DNA of 64,000 nucleotides, from NCBI GenBank assembly GCA_015227615.1, contig JAALGZ010000012.1, positions 124,001 to 188,000 on the forward strand. Direction: 5' to 3'. Made by a program: the position numbers and the translations under genes. This DNA is from Labyrinthula sp. Ha (Eukaryota > Sar > Bigyra > Labyrinthulida > Labyrinthulaceae). Below the pieces are notes generated by a model. That model did not search any database. It saw nothing but the letters and a program-made list of their open reading frames with translations, and had not been told where the DNA came from. Shown here piece after piece: positions 12,801-22,823 of this stretch (its first letter is position 1; each line of letters opens with the position of its first letter).

Positions 12801-15800
12801 AATTTGCTCTTAAAGCATTTTTTCATATAATATGTAGTCACATAAGAATGGGCTATAAACCATAAAGGGAGATCATGCCGAAAGCAAACAAAGTCCTTCA
12901 AAAAAGATGATTGCTACTACCACTAGGTGTTCTAAAAATAGACAGCCCCGAGATGCACTACTGGTATTTTGAAAACACAATATATTTTCATGTTAGGAAC
13001 TTATTACGCTAACGGCCAGAGATCGTGATTATGAAGGCAAGTTGAACATGAAAAAATAAAAAAAATATTGAGATCTCAAATCCCTCCACTTTCAGATAAA
13101 CTTCAAGTTCACCAAAGATTTAATGTTTTGACGTGTTAGACCTCCTCAAAAAAGTGATACGTGTTTTTCATCTTTTCGAGCTATCTAATATACTGTTTTA
13201 AGCTTAAGAATAATTGTTTTCTAAATAAAACAATTTAGCCATGATTTTTAAATATGCTTTGGATTATTCATAGAGTTTAGTAGAAATAAAAGCCATGTGC
13301 TAGCATGTACATTTGAACATCATTGAATATGGAAAACATCTCATATTATACTTACCTACGTCAATAATTTATAGAATCTTCTTTAAAATCTTTAGAGTTA
13401 ATTTTTCTTGAAAATTTTTGCAAGAGTTAATTGTGGCAACGTATTTAGCTGTTAAAAGATTCGTATTTTAGCACACAAACTTAACTTAGAGATAGGGTTC
13501 ACTGTGGTACAATATAGTTATTGGAAAATAATATTAGAGGTGAAATTTTAGATATCACGGACAGTTTCGCATATCTATATTACTTCAAAATTACCACGGT
13601 TATTTTTTTTTCATTATCTCAAGCTATTTAATTTTCCTATGGAATTTTTACGATTGGTTGGAACGCCCATCAAAGCGGACTTAGAAAATACCAAAAAACA
13701 ATTTTCTTGTATCAATAATTTTTTTAAAAGGTTTGTGATAAAAACTTAGATCTCTGGAAATTGTAGCACATACTTTATATAAAAAGTTACAGCAAGTTTA
13801 AATCACTCAGCCCATATTATTCTCTCTTCAGCCATCAGAATCCATTATATTCATGATGTTCAATATGAAGACTTTTAGAACTCTAAACTCGGCCTAGCGA
13901 GTGGGGATCGCTAATGTGACATAGTAATTCCAGTTAACCGTTTTTCATTAAAAAACTTATACCGTACTGCCAGGATATTCTCTTATCGATCATTATTCCG
14001 AAGAGAAGAAGCAACTATTTCCCTGAAATTCTAAGGAACTAATATCTTAGACCCTATTGATGTGGCTAGTATTAAACATATACGAAAATCTTTTAAATGA
14101 CTTAATTCTAAATAGCCTGTTTTTAGGATGTTATTTCCTTATTCAAAGGTTCTTGTTCAGTTTTTTAAGAAAATTATGGCATCTCTAAGTCTGGTCAAAA
14201 CGATTTTCAACCAACCGAAGATTCTGCTCTTGTACATGTTCTTTTAAGGCTCAGCCATGCAAGACAACGATAATTTTTTTTGGTTCAGAAAAAACAGAAA
14301 CTATAATTGAATACATATTTGTTAGTCTCATTCGTCTTAAATTTTTTTCTAGAAAAATGTAGTATTGAATCAAGAATCTATACAAGCTAAATTCGAACCT
14401 ATTTTATATGATGATGTGTAAATGAATAGAATAAATATTAGAAAACAACCACAACCCTTACATAAGATATCTTTTCTCTTGAATAACAAGTTCAATGTAC
14501 AAGGGATACCACTTTTTTAGTTGCAATTAAGGTTTAGTCAGACTGTTTTCTAATATATTTTGCCATATTTTCTCATCTCTGAAGATATCTGTAAGCTTCT
14601 ATTGGTGATTTATGGTTTAACATATGGGTAAAGTATAATACTTATTCAATACTCTTAATCAATATACATAGCCAATTATTCTTATAGCAAGAAGCCGACT
14701 AGTATAGATTCTTGACAACCTATCTATAAAGGGGAAAATTAGAATAATCTGTTTCAACAAATAAGAAGTTTTGATAATGTTCATTACAATTTCCATAGAT
14801 GGTATTACTATCTTCAATTAAAAATTAGTACTTATGAAGATATATAGAGAGATAGAAAAAAACTAAATGTAACTGTTGTAGTAACGGCAGTAAAACGCTT
14901 GGAAATTTGCTACAAGAAAGTAAACATAACTAATCATATGAAAAAATAATTTAGAACTTCATGAAAACTAAGAAGAGACGACAAAAAACTTTAAATGCCT
15001 AGATATAAATGTAGCTCATTCAAAATTATATATCAAGTAACTTATAACGTCGTTGTATTGGACAAAGTCTAAAGAGAAGAAATACGAAGCAGAAGACAGC
15101 AAGAGTTTATAAGAAGGGTCAATTTGCCAACAGAAACCCAACCATGGAACTTAATTAATATAATAGCCTACTTGTAGAATGTGTCCAAAATAAATGAATG
15201 TTCTGAGGTATATCCACCAAAAAAGATGTCCTCGCAATGAATCATTTTATATCTTTCTCGGATAAAGTGTTGATATCGTATGCAATATGAACTATCAGGA
15301 TAAATAATAACATTCTATATGGTTTTTAATACTAATTACTCTTATTGTAGCTCCTAACTCTCACCATAAAATGTAAGGCCTGTAAACCCAAAATAAACAT
15401 ACTATTTTGCAATAGCTAGACAGAAAAGTCATATCATAGATCCTGTTTTTTCTTCTTTGTGATCGTTACCCCATTATATATATTTCACTATTATATCAAG
15501 ACTTTCTTAAGTAAAGGTTTCTTTACTTTGTTTACAATTCTGTTTTCCCTAATAAACCTCATGTTTCAAGACTAGTAACTGTTTTACTTATTATCAGCTT
15601 AGTGAGTTGCGCACGTGCACTGTTCACCGAACCTTTAACATAAGCAGATGAATATCTGTAAAAATAATGATAACTAATATAATCGTCGCTTTATTACCGA
15701 GAAAAATCCCAGAAAATTAAGTCCAGGTCTTTCTTCAACGAATTAAGCGATTTGTTGCTTGATATCAGAGCGGCATCATATGCATCATAATTACACATCT

Positions 15801-16452
15801 GTTGGAATAACATTTGAGAAAACTTACGATATCAAACACTTGCGCATCTCTTTTCATGCTCTACATACTTTTATGTAGTTTTCTGTATTGAAAGTTTTTC
15901 GAATTTACATACAGAATTCCTTTGATATGTGAAGTTCTGACACTATTAGCACCATAGTGCCGTAATACTGCACTTTCTGAAATAATGAATTTACACTGCA
16001 CCCCAAAAAATTGTTCTTAACCTTGAAACACACCTCATTAACCAGCCATTTGACCAAGTTAAAACCATCTTTATCTCATTGAGAACCTCCAAATACATAT
16101 TACAAAGTTAGGACAACTTCAAGGTATGTAAAAATATCCAGGTACTGAAACAGAAATGGCTACTGATTCTAAGGCATCTGTGCTTTCATAACCCTGTCAA
16201 TCGCATTGGAAAATGTGGTATTGCAAAATTTATGATATTTTTTCAGATACAAGTTTTTATCACTAGTAATTATGCAGAGCCATAGACTTTAATACTAGTA
16301 CGTAACATCAAATACATGTAGCTTGGAAGTTTATGCTATGCTCGTATCACATATCGCCTCGAAAACAGTAAGAAGCTAAAGTAATGAAAATCAAATATTA
16401 TGAATAACTAACCATATTTTCTCCACTGTCAGTGACTTTACCTTATTTGATA

Positions 16453-16473
16453 GTTGACCCTCTACGGGTCGAC
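16453..16473. repeat. Small perfect-arm hairpin in desert
   Basis: GTTGACCC and GGGTCGAC arms form an 8-bp stem with one G-T pair around a TCTAC loop. It is GC-rich against AT-rich surroundings. No adjoining gene explains it, and it may be chance. Confidence 0.35.
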
Positions 16474-18274
16474 ATTGTACAAGTCTTACATCATATTCTA
16501 AGTTTTGTCTCTAACTAGGTGCTTAAATAATAGACTTAAAATGCTGATATCATAGTGGCCACTACTCTCCTACCATGAGCTAAGCTAATTCTTTGCATGG
16601 ACAGTCCTATGTGTAACAACAAATCTAGGATGTATATGTTACTGCTATAAACAGATATTTCTTCTGCCCTATACTAATTTTGTACTTTGGATACAGTAGT
16701 GACTTTAGTGCAAAAGTGTGAAGCAAGGAACCTTTTATGGGGGTTCTAAATTTGTCATGCGTTTCAGGTTTCAAGGCTAGAGTATACGTAACATACGGGC
16801 TAAGGTCTTAGCCAAGGGTGATTAGAACCTAACAGTTTTTCTTCCAGTTTTCAAAGAGGTTCTCTTCAATGAATAAAATAGAGAATCTAAACATCGCTTG
16901 CAAGCTATATTATATGAGAGAATAGGAAATGAGTTTAGTGACAGAAAGGCCATAACCTATCTGTTTCAACTACGCAAATTCGATAGCTTGCCATTGTCGT
17001 AGAATGTGATTTCTTCCGGTTTAGATCTAGCTACAAATAGTATTACATAGTTATTTTGTTTTTAGGCCAACTACAATACTTTTGTGTCAAAAAATGGCGA
17101 AAATATTATTTTCATAATACTAGAGCTAAATTCTGTTGAACCATAGTTTGCGGTCTAATTACAAGAAAATTAGCATCACAACCCCTTAATTGGGGCAGGG
17201 TTCATGCTACTAGTCTCTCAATTGAGCTTAATCTTATTGTTAATGCATGTTTGATATGACCTTTTTTTCAATACAATAAGAAAAGAGAATGATTTCTTTT
17301 CTAGTGAACCTCACAGGAGGGGTTCAAACCAAACAATTATTCCATGGAATCTTTCTCCACTTAGAACCGCAAACCACATATCAAGAGGAGTATAGGAAAC
17401 GTATTACTACTAGTAGGAATTGTCTTGGCCAATTTTTGTGATAGTGCAACCTCGTGTATCAAAGGCCGGTAAACAACCTTTCTGTTTCATATCGATAAAA
17501 TGATTATTTTTTCACATGATTGTTCCTCAAAGACTCCTCTTTTTGAATTCTACTGGTGGTCATGAAAAGTGTGCTCTAAATAAAATCAATATTTGCTGCA
17601 CCGCCGCTGGAGTTGTTTTTTGGTGACGAAGTAAACGATCACTGAAAAATGGTGGGGTTCTACTTTTATGAAACGATTAAAGATAGATGGGGGGTTTTAA
17701 TATGAGAAGTAATATTCCTTACGTTAGTGTACCTTTCTGATATTCCTTGGGAGTTATTTCCTGAGATAAAAATGTCAATACTAACCCCTAATACATCCCA
17801 AGCAAAAAACGTTAACAAGTTTTTCTTTAATATCTCAACTCAGCTTGATAATATTCCACAGCCTTCGAATTTAACTGGGATTGTGTTCATTTGTAGCAAT
17901 TAGTGTTGCAACCGAACTCTTGTCTTACATGAATGTTTCTAAGGCAAGAAGGAATCATTCGACAATGAGGGTAAGATCCCATGTATGGAATGAGCAAAGA
18001 CTTAGACTCTGGGTGAGTTCTTTGGTCTTGGTTTTAGTTACTTGTGCCGTTTAACTAGTATTATAAATAGTTAGCTTAGTTGTAATTAAAGTGCCCATAG
18101 TCTTTAGGGGCTTCTCCCAGGAAGATTATATCGTTATGTCGTGCCACATATTTGGGCAATTGAGAGTGAACCAAATTAAGAAAAAACCAATAAAACAGAT
18201 AAAACAATCGTTGTATTTGGGAGTTCAAATACTTAGCTACGATTGCCTACGTCTGTATTTATAGTAAGAAACCT

Positions 18275-19079
18275 TCGGAAAAGACTTAAGTTAGCTTATT
18301 CTACGAGTGTAGAATATCTTGAGCACTTCATTTAGAAAGAAAGTACTTAATCGGGATTAGCTGTGACTCTTTTGTGAGTCATTTTTCCGATTCAAATTCG
18401 TGTACTTCGGTTAGTCACTCCTAGACTGACAAAACTCGAAACCTTTAATGCACAAGATATTGAGTCTCATTCTACAAGGATCGACAAGTTGGCTACCTGA
18501 CAGCTTACCATTGTTATAACGATTAACTTCTTTTAAGAGCTTGTCGTGTAAGAAAATCTACACTTGAGGGTCTACCAAAAGAAACCTCTCAGTACTATCT
18601 TGTGATAAATAGGTATCTTTTTCCGAAAAAAATGCATCAACTATTTATCCGAAACAAATATATACCAACCTTTTTTCTTTTTCCGAAGTCGGTCCCGGTT
18701 TTTCGGTACGCGTACTGTCATACCGGGTAAACTAAATAACCTCTGTACTGGCTTAACGTTAACATAAAATGATTATATTCAAGGAAACTTGATCATTAGA
18801 AATTTATTTGTAATGTTACGGGACTATCGATAGTTAGAATTGAAAGTTAGTACTACCTTTGGATTATCGAATCTGGGTTTGCGAGAAGCAGCAAAAGAAA
18901 CTCCTCAAAACAAAATATGTTGCAAGGAATTGCTAGGTTACCAGTATTAACGTTAGGAATAATGCAAATTTATATTCGTAGTATCAAATTATGCAAGAAG
19001 CCGAAATTTAATTACTGGTATTTTATTGTTACACTGATACCGAAAATTACTTCTTACAGCAAACTGGTCACTGTTTCGG
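18275..19079. promoter_or_regulatory. TCGG/CCGA motif cluster upstream of Old Yellow Enzyme gene
   Basis: I count 12 TCGG or CCGA tetramers in about 800 bases (18275, 18351, 18387, 18407, 18623, 18649, 18683, 18689, 18703, 19001, 19040, 19076). About three would be expected at this base composition. Many sit in the longer form TTTTTCCGAA. The cluster also holds a nested inverted repeat (18349-18392) and a 10-bp perfect palindrome GTACGCGTAC at 18706-18715. It ends about 100 bp before the start codon. A promoter or enhancer role is inferred. Confidence 0.4.
18349..18392. repeat. Nested inverted repeat with TGACTC and AATCGG arms
   Basis: Outer arms AATCGG (18349-18354) and CCGATT (18387-18392) enclose inner arms TGACTC (18364-18369) and GAGTCA (18376-18381), with a 6-base centre. 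TGACTC is a classical bZIP (GCN4/AP-1) half-site in other eukaryotes. The spacers between the arms differ (9 and 5 bases). It looks like a dimeric factor binding site, but this is inferred. Confidence 0.35.
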
Positions 19080-19179
19080 ATGAACTATTCGTTTGCGTGA
19101 TTTAACATTTAATGTTGAAGTTCGAGAATATTCCATTAAATACCACATTTCCATAATACTTAAATACTTTCAAAACAAA

Positions 19180-20346
19180 ATGAGTTCTAGCTCCGAAGTA
19201 TACAAAGCTTCTTTTATTCCAGGCTTGGGAAAAGTAAGCAATAGAATAGCTTTATCTCCAATGACAAGAGGTAGATGCCTTAATCAAACTGGTATCGTAG
19301 AAGACCATCATGTTGAATACTACACGCAGCGTAGTGCAAACAATGGTGGAGCAGCGCTTCTCATTAGTGAAGGAACATATCCCCACCATACAGGTATTGG
19401 ATGCGTTGGAGCCCCTGGAATCTACAATCAAGAGCAAGTTGAAGCTTGGAAATACGTCACTGCAGCAGTCCGTGCAAGCGGATCTCTATTCTTCTGTCAA
19501 CTATGGCATCAAGGTAGAGCAACACACAGCGCTTTCATGAAAAATGGTGAAAAACCAATTGGTCCCTCAGAAATTAAGCTAATTGGTGATGGAACTTTTA
19601 AAATGCGTGTTCCTGGTAGTGATGAGCCTGTTGAAGCGGAAACACCAAGAGCAATGACGCTTGAAGATATTGAGGAGATTTCTTCCGCATATGCAAAAGC
19701 TTCTGATGGCGCTATGGAGGCTGGATTCGATGGAGTTGAGCTTCATGCAGCAAATGGGTATCTTGTAGATCAATTTCTTCAACCGTGTTCGAACAAAAGA
19801 ACAGATGAGTTTGGAGGAAGTTTAGAGAATAGACTTCGTTTTCTTGATCTTACAGTAGATAAAATGCTCAAAGTAATTCCAAGAGAAAAACTGGGTGTCA
19901 AATTGTCGCCAAATGGAACTTTTAATGATATGGGATCAGAAGATAATTTTGAGACATTTACGGCTGTAATTGAATTACTTGCAAAAAAGAGAGTTTGCTA
20001 CATTCACCTGGTTGATGGATTCTTTACTCCATTCCATGAAAAATGTGATTTATTTACTCTAGATCATGCAATGGATATAATTAAAAAAGTGCAAGGAGAG
20101 AATAGAGTAACTGCATTGATTGGAAATTCTGGTTATCTTAAGAAAGAGACGGAGAAAGCAATAGCTGAAGGAAAAGCAGATATGATAGCACTTGGTCGAC
20201 CATTTCTAAAAAATCCTGATTTGGTTTTTCGCTATGAGAATAATATCCCAGAAACACCACAAGGGGAAGATATGTCGCATTACTATGTTAGACATCCAGT
20301 GGATAAAAGAAGTGGATATTGTGATTGGCCTAGAGCAGCTTTATAA
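19180..20346 (+). CDS. Old Yellow Enzyme family FMN ene-reductase (OPR/NemA-like)
   Basis: A 388-residue NADPH:flavin oxidoreductase that reduces the C=C bond of alpha,beta-unsaturated carbonyls; plant members reduce 12-oxophytodienoate. The N-terminal SPMTRGR segment is the family's first strand and loop. H189, N192 and Y194 in ELHAANGYLVDQF match the substrate-binding pair and proton donor of yeast OYE1 (H191, N194, Y196). RTDEFGGSLENR and the C-terminal GNSGYL...GRPFLKNPDL phosphate-binding region are canonical. The frame is open for 29 more codons upstream, but these begin with TTG and resemble nothing. The ATG at 19180 follows CAAAACAAA, the leader type used by neighbouring genes, and gives the usual family length. 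No transit peptide is evident. It is convergent with the MDR reductase. Confidence 0.93.
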   Translation: MSSSSEVYKASFIPGLGKVSNRIALSPMTRGRCLNQTGIVEDHHVEYYTQRSANNGGAALLISEGTYPHHTGIGCVGAPGIYNQEQVEAWKYVTAAVRASGSLFFCQLWHQGRATHSAFMKNGEKPIGPSEIKLIGDGTFKMRVPGSDEPVEAETPRAMTLEDIEEISSAYAKASDGAMEAGFDGVELHAANGYLVDQFLQPCSNKRTDEFGGSLENRLRFLDLTVDKMLKVIPREKLGVKLSPNGTFNDMGSEDNFETFTAVIELLAKKRVCYIHLVDGFFTPFHEKCDLFTLDHAMDIIKKVQGENRVTALIGNSGYLKKETEKAIAEGKADMIALGRPFLKNPDLVFRYENNIPETPQGEDMSHYYVRHPVDKRSGYCDWPRAAL

Positions 20347-21542
20347 ATAAGAAAAGTTTTCTAAAATTAAATTTATGTATTTATTCTAATCAGGTTTTTT
20401 GTTTTTACATTTGTTTGAGCTTCAAATTATATCCTGAGCTTTTTTTTTGTTAAACTGCAGTTTATATTCTTAACATTATAAGAAGACTAGGATGGAAAAT
20501 AATTCTTAAACTTTTTTTGTACAAATTTATTTTATTCCTGTGAGGTAAAATAAGAGAACAAGAAGGAACAACTTTGAAAGAGAAATTGTTGTGGAATTAG
20601 TTATCTTGTTTCTCTTTGCACTAATTTGAACAACAGGAAAAATATGATATTGTTAATTAGGCAGAAAACAAGTAAATGGAAAGAGTTCGGCCCATGCAAT
20701 AAACTTATTTATCACAGAAATATATTTTTTTTCCTTTTCCAACTAAATAATTATCTTTTATTGGGCTACAACATTAGAAATTACTTTCATTTTTTTTTTC
20801 TTATGTCGTCCTTTTTTCGCACTTTAATGAGAGGCACAAACAAAGATATTTCAAGGTGGTGAGTTTTAGTCTTTTCAATGAAACAAATTCTATATTTATT
20901 CACTTAGCTTTCTTTCTTCGGGTATCTATAAAGGAAATTCGAAAACATTAGTCATTTCAATTTTTCAAAAACCAATTAGAAACAAACGCAGAGAATTTAA
21001 CTCTCAATTTCCTTCTCACAGATTTTATATTCTCAAAATCTTAACTTCCACTGAGTTAGTTTATTAAAAAAACTGAATGGGAAAGTAATTTTAACCTGTT
21101 ATGAATGTTTCCAGTTCACCTTAAATTGCTTGATCTTGAAGTTTCTGCAATCTCTATTAAAATATATGGAAAAGGACGTGGAAGGTATTTTCACCATAGG
21201 ACTGTTATAATCTCTTTAATCATTTGAATCCATTATTAGATACTCGTATTTGATACTACTTAGAAAAACTTATTATTTTGTTTTCAATTTCTTGCAGTTC
21301 TAAAAATATAAACTTGTAATTCAAAGTAAGAGTTGAATTAGGTTGAATAAATTGAAATATATTAAATAAGAGACAACAGAATAATGGAAAGCAAAATATT
21401 CCCAACAGCCAAATATTTTTTTTAAGTGTAATAAAAATGGAACAACAATAATGCTGATTTTTTAATCTTTTAGTAGAGAATAATATTATTGCCGATCCAA
21501 TCTGAGATGCATAAAAATATTAAATCTTACCAGAAAGAAAAC
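20347..21542. other. Gene-free convergent intergenic region
   Basis: About 1.2 kb between two convergent reductase genes, very T-rich just after the first gene (runs of T around 20399-20525, suited to 3' end formation). A chance 78-codon frame near 20626-20862 has no recognisable features. I see nothing else. Confidence 0.5.
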
Positions 21543-22694
21543 CTAATTTAATGCTTCTAGTCCATTTGGAAGCAATAATACTTTTCCATTAGTTTTTTGC
21601 TCTACGCATTTCTTATAATTCTCTATTTTGAGAAATTCTTCAAATTCTAACTCAACTCCACATTCACTCCTGAAAACAGTGGAAATATTATCAGCAATTT
21701 TTCTAAACTCAGTTACTTTTTGCTCTGGAGTCAATGAAAGAAACCAGGGAATAAGTAGAAATCCTTCAATACTGTATGTCATTCCAACACTTCTGTCAAT
21801 CACGATTGCACTGGGATCAAGTCCTCCATATACATACAAAGACTTCTTAACAACTGGTCCATATTTTCCAGCTATAGCTTTTTCTTGCTCAGTCATATTT
21901 GCAATGATAGCTTTGTTTATTTCAGTTAGAATCTCACTCCCTAGAGTTCCACCTCCAATAGCATCAAAACAACAAGTTGCTTTTGTTTTTAACAATGCTT
22001 CAAAAAGCTCTTTCTTAAACTCTGGACTTTTGGAATTTAATACATACTCAGCACCAAGTTCTTGTAGTTCTTTAACTTGCGCATCTTTTCGAACTACGCA
22101 AACAAGTGGAAAATTTTCTTTCACACAGTATCTTATTAAAATCTTTCCAAGATTAGAAGCTGCTGCAGTATGAACCATTGCAGAGTGTCCATCTGCTTTA
22201 GCTTTTTCTAGAAATGAAACTACAGTTAGTGGATTAACAAGGGCTGTAGCTGCATGACGAACATTAACTCCATCATTGTGTACTAGTAATTCAAGTTTGT
22301 GTACGATCTTCTTTTGTCCAAGTCCAGGTAAAGGAGCAGGAAAGAAAGAGACAATCTTTCCTTGAAGTTCTTTTGCATTACTTCCAGTTGCAACCACTTT
22401 TCCACAAGCTTCAGATCCAATACTTGTAGAGGTTCCTACTTTGGAGTTGTACATTGAAGTCACAACTGGGAGCATTTCCTGAGAAATGCTATTTTTTCCT
22501 TGCTTGTACTGCATAGATCCTCCAGGAGGATTAAATGACAATACATCAGTTGGATTTATTGGTTGTGCAAGTATCTTTACCAATACTTCATCTTCCTTCA
22601 AACTCTCTACATTTGGATCTTGGACTTCTTTGAGTGCAAGTGTAGAGATTATTTTTCCATTCTCTTTAGAAAATGTATGGATTAATTCTTTCAT
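21543..22694 (-). CDS. Zinc-free MDR-family NAD(P)H oxidoreductase (quinone/enoyl reductase-like)
   Basis: A 383-residue member of the medium-chain dehydrogenase/reductase superfamily. The zinc-ligand region of alcohol dehydrogenases is replaced by PINPTD (residues 45-50), as in quinone oxidoreductases and enoyl reductases. SIGSEACGKVVATG (91-104) belongs to the GroES-like domain. NPLTVVSFLE (154-163) and VHTAAASNLGKIL (174-186) mark the Rossmann cofactor-binding domain. I recall the NPLT and HTAAASNLG pattern from a bacterial/algal subgroup annotated only as zinc-binding dehydrogenase. Probable reaction is NAD(P)H-dependent reduction of a conjugated carbonyl or quinone; the substrate is unknown. 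There is no intron. The start ATG follows CAAAACCAAAACAAA. Four TCGG/CCGA motifs lie 63-129 bp upstream. It is not clearly mitochondrial MECR, although that was considered. Confidence 0.85.
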   Translation of the reverse strand: MKELIHTFSKENGKIISTLALKEVQDPNVESLKEDEVLVKILAQPINPTDVLSFNPPGGSMQYKQGKNSISQEMLPVVTSMYNSKVGTSTSIGSEACGKVVATGSNAKELQGKIVSFFPAPLPGLGQKKIVHKLELLVHNDGVNVRHAATALVNPLTVVSFLEKAKADGHSAMVHTAAASNLGKILIRYCVKENFPLVCVVRKDAQVKELQELGAEYVLNSKSPEFKKELFEALLKTKATCCFDAIGGGTLGSEILTEINKAIIANMTEQEKAIAGKYGPVVKKSLYVYGGLDPSAIVIDRSVGMTYSIEGFLLIPWFLSLTPEQKVTEFRKIADNISTVFRSECGVELEFEEFLKIENYKKCVEQKTNGKVLLLPNGLEALN

Positions 22695-22756
22695 TTTGTT
22701 TTGGTTTTGTTTTTTTATAATTTAATTTTTCTCGATAGTTTTTTTTTCTAATATAC

Positions 22757-22823
22757 TCGGTAATATAATTATTTTTTCAGCCCGAGAGTTAAAATAAAAG
22801 TTTTCGGGATTTCGTTATTCCGA
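22757..22823 (-). promoter_or_regulatory. TCGG/CCGA motif cluster upstream of MDR reductase
   Basis: Four TCGG/CCGA tetramers fall within 67 bases (22757, 22782, 22804, 22820), 63-129 bp before the MDR reductase ATG at 22694. This is the densest run of the motif that I found. Its position is similar to those before the aldo/keto reductase, Old Yellow Enzyme and second carotenoid oxygenase. Confidence 0.4.

Larger units (their letters stand above)
6809..19179. other. 12.4-kb gene desert
   Basis: No supported gene. The longest open frames are 60-90 codons, without recognisable motifs, and stops are dense in all six frames. The composition is strongly AT-rich; the block 8761-8820, for example, is 27% G+C by count. 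A 21-base hairpin lies at 16453-16473. The last 900 bases are rich in TCGG/CCGA motifs and are listed separately. I saw no tRNA-like box pairs or transposase-like peptides. Genes made of very short exons cannot be excluded by reading alone. Confidence 0.5.

Noticed and set aside
13350-13362. ATACTTACCT, like the U1 snRNA 5' end
   Set aside because: The following sequence is AT-rich with no stem I or stem II; a 10-base match is expected by chance.
17316-17332. tRNA T-arm-like GGGGTTCAAACC
   Set aside because: The bases flanking the loop do not pair as a 5-bp T stem, and no A box lies upstream.
19093-19179. N-terminal extension of the Old Yellow Enzyme
   Set aside because: It begins with TTG, does not resemble the family or a targeting peptide, and the downstream ATG has the typical leader and gives normal length.
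21543-22694. Mitochondrial enoyl-reductase MECR
   Set aside because: The fold family agrees, but the NPLT and HTAAASNLG pattern points to a different MDR subgroup and no mitochondrial presequence is visible.
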